Positions 1-19,512 of a stretch of 64,000 nt of DNA are shown here, piece after piece; positions within the stretch are counted from its first letter, which is position 1, and every line of letters begins with the position of its first letter. The position numbers were made by a program, and so were the translations under genes. The notes beneath the pieces were generated by a model. It ran no database searches and was not told the origin of the DNA. It saw only the letters and a program-made list of their open reading frames with translations. This DNA comes from Micrococcaceae bacterium RIT 802. GTDB lineage: Bacteria > Actinomycetota > Actinomycetes > Actinomycetales > Micrococcaceae. Location of the stretch: positions 1 through 64,000 of the forward strand of contig JAFEMX010000011.1 of assembly GCA_016892645.1 (NCBI GenBank). Reading direction: 5' to 3'.

Positions 1-10464
<10,464 letters not shown>

Positions 10465-10498
10465 GGAAGAAACGCCCTGCAGTTCCAAGGAGAGTGAC

Positions 10499-10711
10499 AT
10501 GGTCAACCCATTCGACGACGAGTCAGCACAGTTCCGCGTCCTGGTGAACGAACGCCAGCAACATTCGCTGTGGCCCTCGTTTGCCGATGTGCCCGAAGGC
10601 TGGGTGGTCATGCACGGACCGGATGCCCGCGAGACCTGCCTGGACTACGTGGAGCGCAACTGGGCCGACATCACGCCGCGCCATGCCGGTGACCTGGCCG
10701 CCTCACAGTGA
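10499..10711 (+). CDS. MbtH-like NRPS accessory protein
   Basis: A 70-residue protein of the MbtH family, which binds the N-terminal subdomain of adenylation domains and is needed for the activity or solubility of many of them. It begins NPFDDE and contains the family pattern SLWPSF, VPEGW and CLDYVERNWADI, at the usual family length. It lies 34 bp after the NRPS stop behind an AAGGAGAGTGAC ribosome site. Its last codons overlap the GTG start of the downstream ABC ATPase (GTGA), so NRPS, MbtH and exporter are very likely co-transcribed. It presumably serves the adjacent synthetase. Confidence 0.95.
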   Translation: MVNPFDDESAQFRVLVNERQQHSLWPSFADVPEGWVVMHGPDARETCLDYVERNWADITPRHAGDLAASQ

Positions 10712-11754
10712 TACGCCTCGAGGCAGTCAGCCAGGCCTACGGCTCCTTTCGCGCCCTCGACGGGCTCAGCCTCTCGGCGGGACCGGGCGAGGTGTTGGGA
10801 CTGCTCGGCCCCAACGGCTCGGGCAAGACGACCACCGTCAAGGTCATCTCCACCTTGCTGCAGCCAGACGCCGGAGTGGTGACGGTCAACGGCCACGACG
10901 CCGCGACCGCTCCGGACGCCGTGCGCCGCTCCATCGGCCTGTCGGGCCAGTATGCCGCCGTTGACGAGAAGCTCACCGGCTACGAGAACCTCCAGATGGT
11001 GGGCCGGCTCTACGGGCTCTCCCGCCGCGACGCCGCCACCCGGGCCGGCGAACTGCTGGAACACTTCCGGCTGGAACCGGTCGCCGGCAAACGTGCCGGG
11101 CAATACTCCGGCGGGATGCGTCGGCGCCTGGACCTGGCCGGCGCTCTCGTGGCCCGGCCACCCGTCGTCGTGCTCGACGAGCCGACCACCGGCCTGGACC
11201 CACGCGGTCGCATGGACACCTGGAGCGCCGTCCGCTCGCTGTCCGCCGAAGGCACCTGCGTCCTGCTGACCACGCAATACCTGGAGGAAGCCGACCAGCT
11301 GGCCGACAACATCGCGGTCCTGGACGCCGGGCGGGTCATCGCCGAGGGAACCGCCCAGGAACTGAAGGACCGCGCCGGCTCAGCACGCATCGACGTCGTC
11401 CCCGCCGACAGCACCGATAGCGAGCGTGCCGCACGCGTACTCGAACGCGCCAGCGGGAACATCGAACCCGCCGTGGTCGAGGCCGGCGGCAGCCGGCTGG
11501 GGGTTCCCGCGCCCCGCGGCGAGGCAACCCTGGCTGCGGCACTGGACCAACTGGCCGCGGCCGGAATCCCCGTCGCCGAGATTTCCTTGCGGCGCCCCAC
11601 CCTCGACGACGTCTTCCTCCGCCTGACCGGCACCAACGCCGTGCCCGCCGGCGCCGGGGACGAAAACGGCGGCGCGCCAAATGCGAGTGACGACACCCCC
11701 GAGCCGGTCGCGGCCGGCGTCGGTGGTCACGGACGCCAGGGGGTGCGCAGCTGA
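10708..11754 (+). CDS. DrrA-type ABC exporter ATP-binding subunit
   Basis: ATPase of a two-component drug/peptide exporter, 348 residues with a GTG start overlapping the mbtH stop. Walker A GPNGSGKTT lies near residue 35, the ABC signature YSGGMRRR near 133, and Walker B VVVLDEPTTGLDP near 156, followed by the switch-His region. The long C-terminal extension after the nucleotide-binding domain (Ala/Glu-rich, ending in RRPTLDDVFLRLTG) is typical of the DrrA/NodI-like subfamily. It overlaps the next gene, the membrane subunit, by one base (TGATG). The likely role is export of the NRPS product; immunity is also possible. Confidence 0.93.
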   Translation: MIRLEAVSQAYGSFRALDGLSLSAGPGEVLGLLGPNGSGKTTTVKVISTLLQPDAGVVTVNGHDAATAPDAVRRSIGLSGQYAAVDEKLTGYENLQMVGRLYGLSRRDAATRAGELLEHFRLEPVAGKRAGQYSGGMRRRLDLAGALVARPPVVVLDEPTTGLDPRGRMDTWSAVRSLSAEGTCVLLTTQYLEEADQLADNIAVLDAGRVIAEGTAQELKDRAGSARIDVVPADSTDSERAARVLERASGNIEPAVVEAGGSRLGVPAPRGEATLAAALDQLAAAGIPVAEISLRRPTLDDVFLRLTGTNAVPAGAGDENGGAPNASDDTPEPVAAGVGGHGRQGVRS

Positions 11755-12551
11755 TGTCAGTGCTCGTCTCCGCAGGTGTCGACAGCGCCGTGATCGCCCA
11801 CCGCAACCTGCTCAATTCCTGGCGCACCCCCGGCGCCCTCATCACCGGGATCGTCCAACCGATCATCTTCGTCCTGCTGCTGGCCTTCGTCTTCGGCGGG
11901 CGGTTGGGCGGGGATGCCTACCGCGAGTTCCTCATCGGCGGGATCCTCGCCCAGACGTTGACCTTCAATTCCTCCTTCACCGCCGTCTACCTGGCCAAGG
12001 ACCTGCAGCTGGGGCTGATCGACAGGTTCCGTTCCCTGCCCATGTCCCGGGTGGCGGTGATCCTGGGACGCACGACGGCGGACCTGGCCACCAGTGTCAT
12101 GTCGATGGCCGTGATCCTGGCCTGCGGGCTGGCGATCGGCTGGCGGGTGGAGGCCGGGCCCTGGCAGGCGCTCGGCGCGGCCGCCCTGCTGTTGGCGTTC
12201 ACGTTCTCCGTCTCGTGGATTGGCGCCGTGATCGCCCTGACCGCCCGCAGCGTCGAGGTCGCCCAGAGCCTGGGGCTGATCTGGCTATTCCCCGTCACGT
12301 TCATTTCCGGGGCCTTCGTCCCGCTGTCCTCCCTGCCGGGTGTGCTGCGCACCATCGCGGAGTGGAACCCGGTTACCGCGGTGGCCACGGCGGTCCGCGA
12401 ACTGTTCGGCAACGGGTTGCCGCCGGGATTCGACATGGGCGAGAGCTGGCCGCTGCAGCACCCCGTCGCCTATGCCCTGTTCAGCTGCGTCGCCATCATC
12501 GCCGTCTTCGCGCCGCTGGCGGTGTGGCAATACCGCCGGATCGGACGCTGA
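11754..12551 (+). CDS. DrrB-type ABC-2 exporter permease
   Basis: Membrane subunit of the exporter, 265 residues with about six hydrophobic segments (a first helix around residues 30-50, the last ending near 255). The architecture and motifs (NLLNSWRTPGALI at the N-terminus, PVTFISGAFVPLSSLP in the last third) are those of ABC-2 type permeases paired with DrrA ATPases. The start codon overlaps the ATPase stop. It completes a dedicated efflux pair inside the NRPS operon and is followed after 5 bp by the PPTase gene. Confidence 0.93.
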   Translation: MSVLVSAGVDSAVIAHRNLLNSWRTPGALITGIVQPIIFVLLLAFVFGGRLGGDAYREFLIGGILAQTLTFNSSFTAVYLAKDLQLGLIDRFRSLPMSRVAVILGRTTADLATSVMSMAVILACGLAIGWRVEAGPWQALGAAALLLAFTFSVSWIGAVIALTARSVEVAQSLGLIWLFPVTFISGAFVPLSSLPGVLRTIAEWNPVTAVATAVRELFGNGLPPGFDMGESWPLQHPVAYALFSCVAIIAVFAPLAVWQYRRIGR

Positions 12552-12556
12552 ATCCG

Positions 12557-13288
12557 ATGTCCCGCGGCACGGCATCACCGGTGGTCCTTCACGCTGTGGC
12601 CCATGTCAGTGACTTCACGGCAGCCGCCGCGGAACGTGGCGGTCTGGAGCGGTTCGTCTCCGCCGTCGACCTTGCCTCCGCGCAACGGCATGCAGCACCC
12701 GAGGATGGTGCGCGGGCGCTGGCTGCCCGCGCCCTGGCCCGCCTGCTCAGTGCACGAGTGCTGGGACTCGCGCCGATCAGGGCCGCTGGCCTCGCCCCGC
12801 GCGCGGACGCCTGCCGTTCCTGCGGCGGAGCACACGGGAAGCCCGGCGTGGAGGGGGTAAGCGTCAACTGGTCGCGTTCGGGCGCGTGGGTCATGGCCGC
12901 CGCCGCACCGCCCGCTGCCGGGCCCCTGGGTGTGGACATCGAGCGCATTCCCGGGACTCTATTCGATGGTTTCGACGCCCACTGCCTATCGCCACTTGAA
13001 AGCTCGTCGCTGGCCCCGCACGACGTCGAGGGCCGGATGCGGCTGTGGGTCGCCAAGGAGGCGCTGCTCAAGGCCTGCGGATACGGACTCTCCATTCCAC
13101 CGGCGGCCGTCCGCACCTCCCCGCTACCGGCCATCGACCCGTTAATGGCAGACGGGGCCGACACCCGTGCGCTGGACGGATTGTCCGTGCACAAGGTGTC
13201 GGCCCCGGGGGGCTACGCTGCGGCTGCATCCTGCCGCGGGCAGCTTCAGTTGGTGGCTGTCACCCCACACCAGCTGTTTTCCGCCTAG
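12557..13288 (+). CDS. Sfp-type 4'-phosphopantetheinyl transferase
   Basis: Transfers phosphopantetheine from CoA to the conserved Ser of the PCP domains, converting the NRPS to its holo form. The 243-residue protein carries both hallmark motifs: GVDIE (residues 125-129, Mg-binding) and WVAKEALLKACG (WxxKEAxxK, around 160-170). ATG at 12557 was chosen because it lies 5 bp after the exporter stop; the frame stays open further upstream only as a shadow of the transporter genes. The stop codon shares the tetranucleotide CTAG with the stop of the convergent ABC ATPase gene. Its place as the last gene of the operon suggests a dedicated activator. Confidence 0.93.
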   Translation: MSRGTASPVVLHAVAHVSDFTAAAAERGGLERFVSAVDLASAQRHAAPEDGARALAARALARLLSARVLGLAPIRAAGLAPRADACRSCGGAHGKPGVEGVSVNWSRSGAWVMAAAAPPAAGPLGVDIERIPGTLFDGFDAHCLSPLESSSLAPHDVEGRMRLWVAKEALLKACGYGLSIPPAAVRTSPLPAIDPLMADGADTRALDGLSVHKVSAPGGYAAAASCRGQLQLVAVTPHQLFSA

Positions 13289-14991
13289 GCCACCTCGGGC
13301 GGGAGCATCAGTCCGGCACCGGGGATGGCGTCCAGCAGCGAGCGCGTGTACTCGGTCTGCGGGGCGTCGAAGACGTCGTCGGTGCTGCCCGACTCGACCA
13401 GCTGCCCTTTCTCCATGACGCAGACGTGGTCCGCGATCTGGCGCACGACGGCCAGGTCGTGGGTAATGAACAGGTAGCTCAACCCCAATTCGGTCTGGAG
13501 GTCCGCCAGCAGATTGAGCACCTGCGCCTGCACGAGCACGTCCAAGGCGGAGACGGCCTCGTCGCAGATCACCACCTCGGGATCCAGCGCAAGCGCCCGG
13601 GCGATGGCCACGCGCTGGCGCTGGCCGCCGGAGAGCTCGTTCGGGAACCGTTGCATCATCGACGCCGGCAGCGCGACCTGGTCCAGCAGGGCCCTGACCT
13701 TCTTCTCCCGCTCCTTCGCGTTGCCGATGCGGTGGACCCGCAGCGGTTCCTCGATGGTGCGGAAGATGTTGTACATCGGGTCCAGCGAGCCGAACGGATC
13801 CTGGAAGATCGGCTGCACCCGTCGCCGGAAGGCGAACATCTCCTTGCGCGAAAGCGAGGTGAGGTCGACGCCGTCGAACAGGATGCTCCCTTCGGAAGCG
13901 TCTTCCAGGCCCAGAACCATCTTGGCCACTGTGGACTTGCCCGAACCGGATTCGCCCACCACCGCAGTCGTGGTGCCGCGTTTGATGCTGAACGACACGT
14001 CGTCCACGGCCCGGAATTCCGTCGACTTGCCCAGTTCGCCGCGGATCTTGTAGTTCTTCACCAGGTTGCGGACCTCGATGACATCGTCGCTGCCGGTGGA
14101 TTCCTCGTTGGCCAGCACCTCATCGGACGCCTGGCCGCGTTCCTTGGCCGATTCGATCCGGCGCGAAGCCAGCGAGGGGGCGGAGGAGACCAACCGCTGC
14201 GTGTAGGGGTGGCGCGGATTGGTCAGCAGTTCCACGGCGGGGCCCGCCTCGACGACCTGTCCCTTGTACATCACCACGACCTTGTGCGCGCGTTCCGCGG
14301 CCAGCCCGAGATCGTGGGTGATCAGCAGCACCGCGGTCCCCAGGTCGGTGGTCATCGTATCGAGGTGGTCCAGGATCTGGCGCTGGACGGTGACGTCCAG
14401 GGCCGACGTCGGCTCATCGGCGATGAGCAGGCGCGGCCTGCAGGAAAGCCCGATGGCGATCAGCGCACGTTGGCGCATGCCGCCGGAGAACTCGTGCGGG
14501 TACTGGTTGGCCCGTTCCTCGGCCCGCGGCAGGCCGGCCTCGGTGAGGACCTTGGCCACGTCCTTCTTCTGGTGCGGCAACGCGTTGGCGCGCAGCGTCT
14601 CCTTCACCTGGAAGCCGATGTTCCACACCGGGTTCAGATTGGACATCGGGTCCTGCGGCACCATGCCGATGGAGGAACCCCGCAGTTCGATCATCCGCTT
14701 CTCCGAGGCGTGGGTGATGTCCTCGCCGTCGAAGAGCATGGTGCCGCCGGCGACACGGCCATTGCGTGGCAGGAGGCCGATGGCCGCCAGCGCGGTCGTG
14801 GACTTGCCCGACCCGGACTCGCCGACGATCGCCACGGTTTCCCCGGGCAGAATCGTCAGGTTGGCCTTGCGGACCGCATCGACGTCGCCATTGCCGGTCT
14901 TGAAGCTGATCGCGAGGTCGCGCAGCTCCAGCAGCGGGCGGGGCATAGCCGCCTCGTCAGTGGTTTCTTTGGTCATGGTTTCACCGTTCAT
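13285..14991 (-). CDS. Oligopeptide ABC importer, fused double ATPase (DppD-DppF type)
   Basis: Energises uptake of short peptides. It has 568 residues and two complete nucleotide-binding domains in one chain. The first has GESGSGKST near residue 57, an FSGGMRQRALIAIGL signature and LLIADEPTSALD. The second has GESGSGKST near residue 350, LSGGQRQRVAIARAL and a Walker B with DEAVSALD. The second Walker B has Ala where DEPTSALD normally has Pro. Fusion of the D and F subunits is common in Actinobacteria. The start overlaps the stop of the permease gene by 4 bp. Substrate specificity cannot be read from the sequence. Confidence 0.95.
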   Translation of the reverse strand: MNGETMTKETTDEAAMPRPLLELRDLAISFKTGNGDVDAVRKANLTILPGETVAIVGESGSGKSTTALAAIGLLPRNGRVAGGTMLFDGEDITHASEKRMIELRGSSIGMVPQDPMSNLNPVWNIGFQVKETLRANALPHQKKDVAKVLTEAGLPRAEERANQYPHEFSGGMRQRALIAIGLSCRPRLLIADEPTSALDVTVQRQILDHLDTMTTDLGTAVLLITHDLGLAAERAHKVVVMYKGQVVEAGPAVELLTNPRHPYTQRLVSSAPSLASRRIESAKERGQASDEVLANEESTGSDDVIEVRNLVKNYKIRGELGKSTEFRAVDDVSFSIKRGTTTAVVGESGSGKSTVAKMVLGLEDASEGSILFDGVDLTSLSRKEMFAFRRRVQPIFQDPFGSLDPMYNIFRTIEEPLRVHRIGNAKEREKKVRALLDQVALPASMMQRFPNELSGGQRQRVAIARALALDPEVVICDEAVSALDVLVQAQVLNLLADLQTELGLSYLFITHDLAVVRQIADHVCVMEKGQLVESGSTDDVFDAPQTEYTRSLLDAIPGAGLMLPPEVA

Positions 14992-15980
14992 CGTTTGCGC
15001 GCCTTCGGGTCCAGGGCGTCCTGCAACGCGTCGCCGAGCATGATGAAGCTCAGCACCGTCAGCGACAACGCGAGCGCCGGCCAGAACAGGGCCATCGGAT
15101 TCGACCGCAACGAGCTCTTGGCCGAGAAGATGTCATTGCCCCAGGACATGACGTCCGGTGGCAGGCCGATGCCCAGGTAGGACAACGTGGACTCGGCCAC
15201 GATGAACACGCCGAGGGAGATCGTCGCGATGACGATGACCGGAGCCAGCGAGTTCGGGATGACGTGGCGGACCAGCGCACCGGTGCGGCTGACGCCCAGC
15301 GAGCGTGCGGCGATGACGAAGTCCGCGTCACGGACCTCGATGACCGCGGCCCGGGTGATGCGCGCGATCTGCGGCCAGCCGAAGGCAGCCAGGATCAGCA
15401 CGATGGTCCAGACGTTGCGGTTCTCGCGGAAGAAGGGGATCTGCACGACGACGATCGCGCCGAGGATCAGCGGCAGGGCGAAGAAGATGTCTCCCAGACG
15501 GGCCAGCACGGCGTCGACCCAGCCACCGAAGAATCCGGAGACCGCGCCGATAGTTCCGCCGAACACCACGATGGACAACGTGGCGAACAGTCCGATGGTC
15601 AGCGAGGACTGCGTCCCGTACATCACGCGGGCCAGGATGTCGCAGCCTTGCTGGGTGAAGCCGAGCGGGTGGCCCGGTGCCGGTCCGCCGTCGGAATTGG
15701 CCAGCATGCATTGCGCGTTGGGCTGCTCGTTGGTGAACAGGCCCGGGAACAACGCCACGAAGATCACCGCGAGGATCAGGAACGCGCTGATGAGGAACAG
15801 CGGCTGGGTGCGCAGGTTGCGCCAGGCCTCCAGCCAGAGAGAGACCGGAGCTTCGGTGGAGACCGCGCTGTCCGTGGCCTGGATCGGGGTGTCCTCGGGG
15901 TCGGCGACGAAGTGTTCGATCGGGTACTTGGAGATCTTGGCGCCACGGACGGTGGGCATGTTTTTGGTGTTCTCAGGCAT
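14988..15980 (-). CDS. Oligopeptide ABC importer permease, DppC/OppC type
   Basis: Inner-membrane permease of 330 residues. It has an N-terminal cytosolic stretch, a first membrane helix near residues 55-75, the OppC-type external segment with two Cys (CMLANSDGG, QQGCDILARV) and the cytoplasmic EAA-like loop (EVRDADFVIAARSLG). The chosen start has a GAGG site and overlaps the end of the upstream permease gene by 8 bp, as expected for translational coupling. Confidence 0.94.
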   Translation of the reverse strand: MPENTKNMPTVRGAKISKYPIEHFVADPEDTPIQATDSAVSTEAPVSLWLEAWRNLRTQPLFLISAFLILAVIFVALFPGLFTNEQPNAQCMLANSDGGPAPGHPLGFTQQGCDILARVMYGTQSSLTIGLFATLSIVVFGGTIGAVSGFFGGWVDAVLARLGDIFFALPLILGAIVVVQIPFFRENRNVWTIVLILAAFGWPQIARITRAAVIEVRDADFVIAARSLGVSRTGALVRHVIPNSLAPVIVIATISLGVFIVAESTLSYLGIGLPPDVMSWGNDIFSAKSSLRSNPMALFWPALALSLTVLSFIMLGDALQDALDPKARKR

Positions 15981-16899
15981 ATCGGATCCTCGGGTCGAGC
16001 CACGCGTACAACAGGTCCACCAGCAGGTTGGCCAGGACGAAGACCACGATCAGTACGGTGACGATCGAAACGACAACGGGGGCCTCGCCGTTCAGCACGG
16101 CGCGGTACAGGGTGTTGCCCACGCCGTTGACGTTGAAGATTCCCTCGGTGACGATGGCGCCGCCCATCAGGGCGCCCAGGTCTGCACCCAGGAACGTCAC
16201 CACGGGAATCATCGAGTTGCGCAGCACGTGCACCATGACGACGCGGCGGCTGCTGAGTCCCTTGGCGGTGGCGGTGCGGACGTAGTCGGCTCCGGAGTTC
16301 TCGATGACGGCGGTGCGGGTCAGCCGCAGCACGTACGCGAAGGAGACCAGCCCGAGCACGAGGGCGGGGAGGATCAGTTCGGTGAACGTGGCGTCGCCGC
16401 TGACGGTCGGGTTGGCCCATTCGAGCTTGACGCCCACCACGAACTGCATGAGGAAACCGAGCACGAAGATCGGCACGGCGATGACGACCAGGGAGAAGAC
16501 CAGGACGGTCGAGTCGAAGAGCTTGCCCTTCTTCAGTCCGGCGATGAGGCCGATGACGATGCCAAAGACGGCTTCGAAGACGAGGGCCATGATGGCCAGC
16601 CGCGCGGTGGTGGGGAAAACACGGGCCAGGATGTCGGTGATCGGCTGCCCGGCGAAGTTGGTTCCCAGATCAAAGGTGAAGATGCCCTTGAGGTAGAGGA
16701 AGTACTGGACCCAGAAGGGCTGGTCCAGGTTGTACTGTTCGCGCAGGGCGGCCTCGACGGCCGGGGTGCAACCCTTTTCGCCACAAATCGCGGCGGTGGC
16801 GTCGCCCGGAAGGGAGAACACCAGGAAGTAGATCAGCAGCGTTGCACCCAGGAAGACCGGGATCAGCTGCAAAAAGCGACGGAGCAGGAATCTGGCCAT
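15973..16899 (-). CDS. Oligopeptide ABC importer permease, DppB/OppB type
   Basis: Permease of 308 residues. An N-terminal helix (RRFLQLIPVFLGATLLIYFLV) and the family motif LPGDATAA are followed by further membrane segments and the EAA loop (ENSGADYVRTATAKGLS). It is the first of the three membrane/ATPase genes after the binding-protein gene, from which it is separated by 145 bp containing a very strong stem-loop. A GTGAGG ribosome site precedes the start. Confidence 0.94.
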   Translation of the reverse strand: MARFLLRRFLQLIPVFLGATLLIYFLVFSLPGDATAAICGEKGCTPAVEAALREQYNLDQPFWVQYFLYLKGIFTFDLGTNFAGQPITDILARVFPTTARLAIMALVFEAVFGIVIGLIAGLKKGKLFDSTVLVFSLVVIAVPIFVLGFLMQFVVGVKLEWANPTVSGDATFTELILPALVLGLVSFAYVLRLTRTAVIENSGADYVRTATAKGLSSRRVVMVHVLRNSMIPVVTFLGADLGALMGGAIVTEGIFNVNGVGNTLYRAVLNGEAPVVVSIVTVLIVVFVLANLLVDLLYAWLDPRIRYA

Positions 16900-16982
16900 C
16901 AGGCCTCACCCGCCCGGGTGGAACGTGCCCGCTCGGGGCACAGGAAAAATAGCATCAACTTAACCTTTGGGATGTGGCAGGA

Positions 16983-17021
16983 CCGCGGGGCCCGCTCCCG
17001 GGTGGGGAGCGGGCCCCGCGG
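16983..17021 (-). terminator. Perfect 17-bp stem-loop between binding-protein and permease genes
   Basis: Inverted repeat with 17-bp perfectly paired GC arms (16983-16999 and 17005-17021) and a 5-nt loop. It lies 24 bp downstream of the binding-protein stop and before the permease gene on the same strand. There is no T-run after the stem in the direction of transcription. A partial terminator or an RNA-processing/stability element, giving more binding protein than permease, is therefore more likely than a full intrinsic terminator. Confidence 0.7.
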
Positions 17022-17044
17022 AGGGCTTGGAATGACCAGGGCCC

Positions 17045-18685
17045 TTACTTGCCGGTGATCGCGTAGTAGAGCGGCACGCCGTTCCACCCGAATTCCACGT
17101 TGGTGACCTGGGTGCTCCAGCCGCCCTGGGCGACCTGGTACCACAGCGGGATGGCCGGAAGGTCGGACAGGAGCATCTCCTGCGCCTCGTTCATGGCCTT
17201 GTTGCCCTCTTCGACGGTTTCGGCGGAGAGGCCCTTGTTGATGGCCGCGTCGAACTTCTTGTTCGCGTAGACCGCGTCGTTCGATCCGGCACCGGTGGTG
17301 TAGATCGGGCCAAGGAAGTTGGCCAGCGACGGGTAGTCGGCCTGCCAGCCGGCGCGCACTGCGCCGGTCAGCTTCTGCTCGGTGGCGTCCGTGCGGACCT
17401 CCTTGAAGGTGGCGTACGGCTTGCCCGAGACCTCGATGCCGAGGTTGTTCTTGATGTTGTTGACCACGGCCTCGACCCAGGTCTTGTGATCGCCCTTGTC
17501 CGCGTTGTAGGCGATGGTCAGCTTCTCGCTCTTGTCATACGGCTCGATCGAGTCGGCCTTCTTCCAGAGTTCCTTGGCCTTCTCCGGGTTGTAGGCGAGG
17601 TTCTCGCTACCCGGGATGGAGTCTGAGTAGCCGTCCAGCACCGGTGCGGTGAATTCCTTGGCCGGGGTGCGGCCGCCGTTGAAGATTACCTTGGTGATCT
17701 CGTCGCGGTTGATGGCCATGGACAGCGCCTGGCGGCGGAGCTTGCCGGCTTCGCCCTTCCAGTTGTCGAGGTAGTACGGGATGGCAATCGTCTGGTTGCC
17801 CGCGTACGGGGACTCGATCGACCGGTCACCCAAGTCGTTCTTGAAGTTCTTGATATCGGACGTCGGGATGGTCTTGAGGACATCCAGGTTGTCGGAGATC
17901 AGGTCCTGGTAGGCCGTGGTGTCGTTCTGGTAGATCTTGAACGTCACGCCGGCGTTCTGGGCCTTGCGCGGGCCCTCATAGCCCTCGTTGGGCACCAGCT
18001 TGATCTGCTGCTGGTGCTGCCAGGCGTCTTTGCCGTCGAACTTGTACGGGCCGTTGCCGACCGGGTGCTCGCCGTACTTCTTCGGATCCTTCAGGGCCTC
18101 GGCCGGCATCGGGAAGAAGGCGCTGTAGCCCAGGCGCAGCGGGAAGTCGGATTCGGGCTGCTTGAGCTTGACGGTGAAGGTGTTGTCGTCCACGACCTTC
18201 AGGCCGGACATCTTGTCCACCTTGGACCCCTCGGCGGCGGCTTCGTCGTAGCCCTCGATGCTCTCGAAGAAGTAGCTGCTCAGCTGGGCGTTCTTCGCGG
18301 CGGCGCCGTAGTTCCAGGCGTCAACGAAGGAGCTGGCCGTGACGGGGTCGCCGTTGGTGAACTTCTGGTCGGCCTTGAGCTTGATGGTGTAGTTCTGCGA
18401 GTCCTTGGTCTCGATGGACTCGGCCACCTCGTTCTGCGGCTTGCCGTCGGCGTCGTAGCTGATCAGCCCGGCGAAGATGAGGTCCAGCACAGCGCCGCCG
18501 CCGACCTCGTTGGTGTTCGTGGGGATCAACGGGTTCTGGGGCTCGGAACCATCGGCGATAATGACGCGGCTGGCGTCTCCCCCGCCGGCGGTGGACTTGT
18601 CGTCCCCGCCTCCGCCACAGGCGCTCAGGCTCAACGCAACAATGGCTGCGATGCCCAGGATCTTGGAAGTGCGCGAATAACGCAT
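17045..18685 (-). CDS. Oligopeptide-binding lipoprotein of ABC importer
   Basis: Extracellular solute-binding protein (SBP family 5), 546 residues. The start at 18685 was chosen because it gives a classic lipoprotein signal (SKILGIAAIVALSLSAC, lipobox LSAC, Cys at about residue 22) behind a well-placed AAGGAG; the open frame 53 codons further upstream has no such signal. Family features include SEPQNPLIPTNTNE, the segment GNGPYKFDG near residue 215 and NPEKAKELWKKA. It is the first gene of the importer operon, and a CAAGTG/CACTTG inverted repeat lies about 70 bp upstream. Confidence 0.95.
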   Translation of the reverse strand: MRYSRTSKILGIAAIVALSLSACGGGGDDKSTAGGGDASRVIIADGSEPQNPLIPTNTNEVGGGAVLDLIFAGLISYDADGKPQNEVAESIETKDSQNYTIKLKADQKFTNGDPVTASSFVDAWNYGAAAKNAQLSSYFFESIEGYDEAAAEGSKVDKMSGLKVVDDNTFTVKLKQPESDFPLRLGYSAFFPMPAEALKDPKKYGEHPVGNGPYKFDGKDAWQHQQQIKLVPNEGYEGPRKAQNAGVTFKIYQNDTTAYQDLISDNLDVLKTIPTSDIKNFKNDLGDRSIESPYAGNQTIAIPYYLDNWKGEAGKLRRQALSMAINRDEITKVIFNGGRTPAKEFTAPVLDGYSDSIPGSENLAYNPEKAKELWKKADSIEPYDKSEKLTIAYNADKGDHKTWVEAVVNNIKNNLGIEVSGKPYATFKEVRTDATEQKLTGAVRAGWQADYPSLANFLGPIYTTGAGSNDAVYANKKFDAAINKGLSAETVEEGNKAMNEAQEMLLSDLPAIPLWYQVAQGGWSTQVTNVEFGWNGVPLYYAITGK

Positions 18686-18753
18686 ACTTTCTCCTTGTGA
18701 TGCCGGCGGCGGGAGTTCTTCCGGACACCGCAACGGCTGCTTGTTGTTAGATT

Positions 18754-18773
18754 CAAGTGTTGTGAAGCACTTG
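18754..18773. promoter_or_regulatory. Inverted repeat upstream of oligopeptide importer operon
   Basis: Perfect 6-bp arms, CAAGTG (18754-18759) and CACTTG (18768-18773), separated by 8 bp in the intergenic region between the divergent binding-protein and DoxX genes. The position is suitable for a repressor or activator of the importer. No regulator gene is adjacent, so the binding protein is unknown. Confidence 0.35.
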
Positions 18774-18955
18774 CTAGGCAATAGCGTAGGGCATCCGGCA
18801 CCCCCGATGTGACGAGAGCCATCTTGTCGGGTGGCACAAGGCACAGATGCAACCGTGGTGGATCCGCGTCATGACGCCGATCCGGCGTTGACAAGATTTA
18901 AACAGATTTTTTTGTTTCCGACCCCGCGTGGAGGTCGACCTGCTATGTTTCGGCC

Positions 18956-19417
18956 ATGACCCGCCATCAGCGCAGCGTGCCCGCGTCGCCTCCATCGCCG
19001 GTCCGCCGGATAGCCGCCGGCCTGTTGGGGGCCTTCCTGGTGTTCGCCGGAGCCAGCCACCTGACATTTGCGCGCGAGGAGTTCGCCGAACTCGTTCCCG
19101 ACTGGGTCCCGCTCGATCAGGACAACGTCGTCGTGCAGTCCGGCATCGTCGAAATCGCCCTGGGCACCGGCTTGCTCGCCCTGCCGGCCAGCCGCGCCCG
19201 GTGGGGGATGGCCGCCGCGGTGCTCTTCGTCGCGGTCTTCCCCGGCAACCTCCACCAGTTCCTGCAACGCAGGGACGCATTCGGCCTCGACAGCGATGCC
19301 GGCCGGCTGACCCGCCTGGCCCTCCAGCCGCTGCTCGTCCTGTGGGCCCTCTGGTCCACGGGCGCATGGCGCGAACTGCGGTCTCCACGCCCCCGGCGCC
19401 GCGATAGCGAACGGTGA
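18956..19417 (+). CDS. DoxX-family membrane protein
   Basis: A 153-residue protein with four predicted membrane helices (about residues 17-37, 61-80, 84-103 and 122-140). It has the DoxX-like pattern GLLGAFLVFAGASHL near the first helix, and the C-terminus is strongly basic (RSPRPRRRDSER). The function of this family is not settled. No Shine-Dalgarno sits at the normal distance from the ATG. A TGCTATGTT extended -10-like sequence ends 7 bp before the start codon, so the transcript may be leaderless. Divergent from the peptide importer. Confidence 0.8.
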   Translation: MTRHQRSVPASPPSPVRRIAAGLLGAFLVFAGASHLTFAREEFAELVPDWVPLDQDNVVVQSGIVEIALGTGLLALPASRARWGMAAAVLFVAVFPGNLHQFLQRRDAFGLDSDAGRLTRLALQPLLVLWALWSTGAWRELRSPRPRRRDSER

Positions 19418-19512
19418 GGCAGGTCCGGGCGCTACGTGCTGACAGGCCAACGCTGGGAACGTAGGCTCGGGAACGACCGCAACAGCCACTCGCACCGTGG
19501 AGGAATACCGGC

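Noticed and set aside
13045-17058. Long + strand open frames opposite the peptide importer genes
   Set aside because: Translations are rich in Arg, Gly and Gln without motifs; the minus strand holds complete ABC transporter genes with ribosome sites and overlaps.
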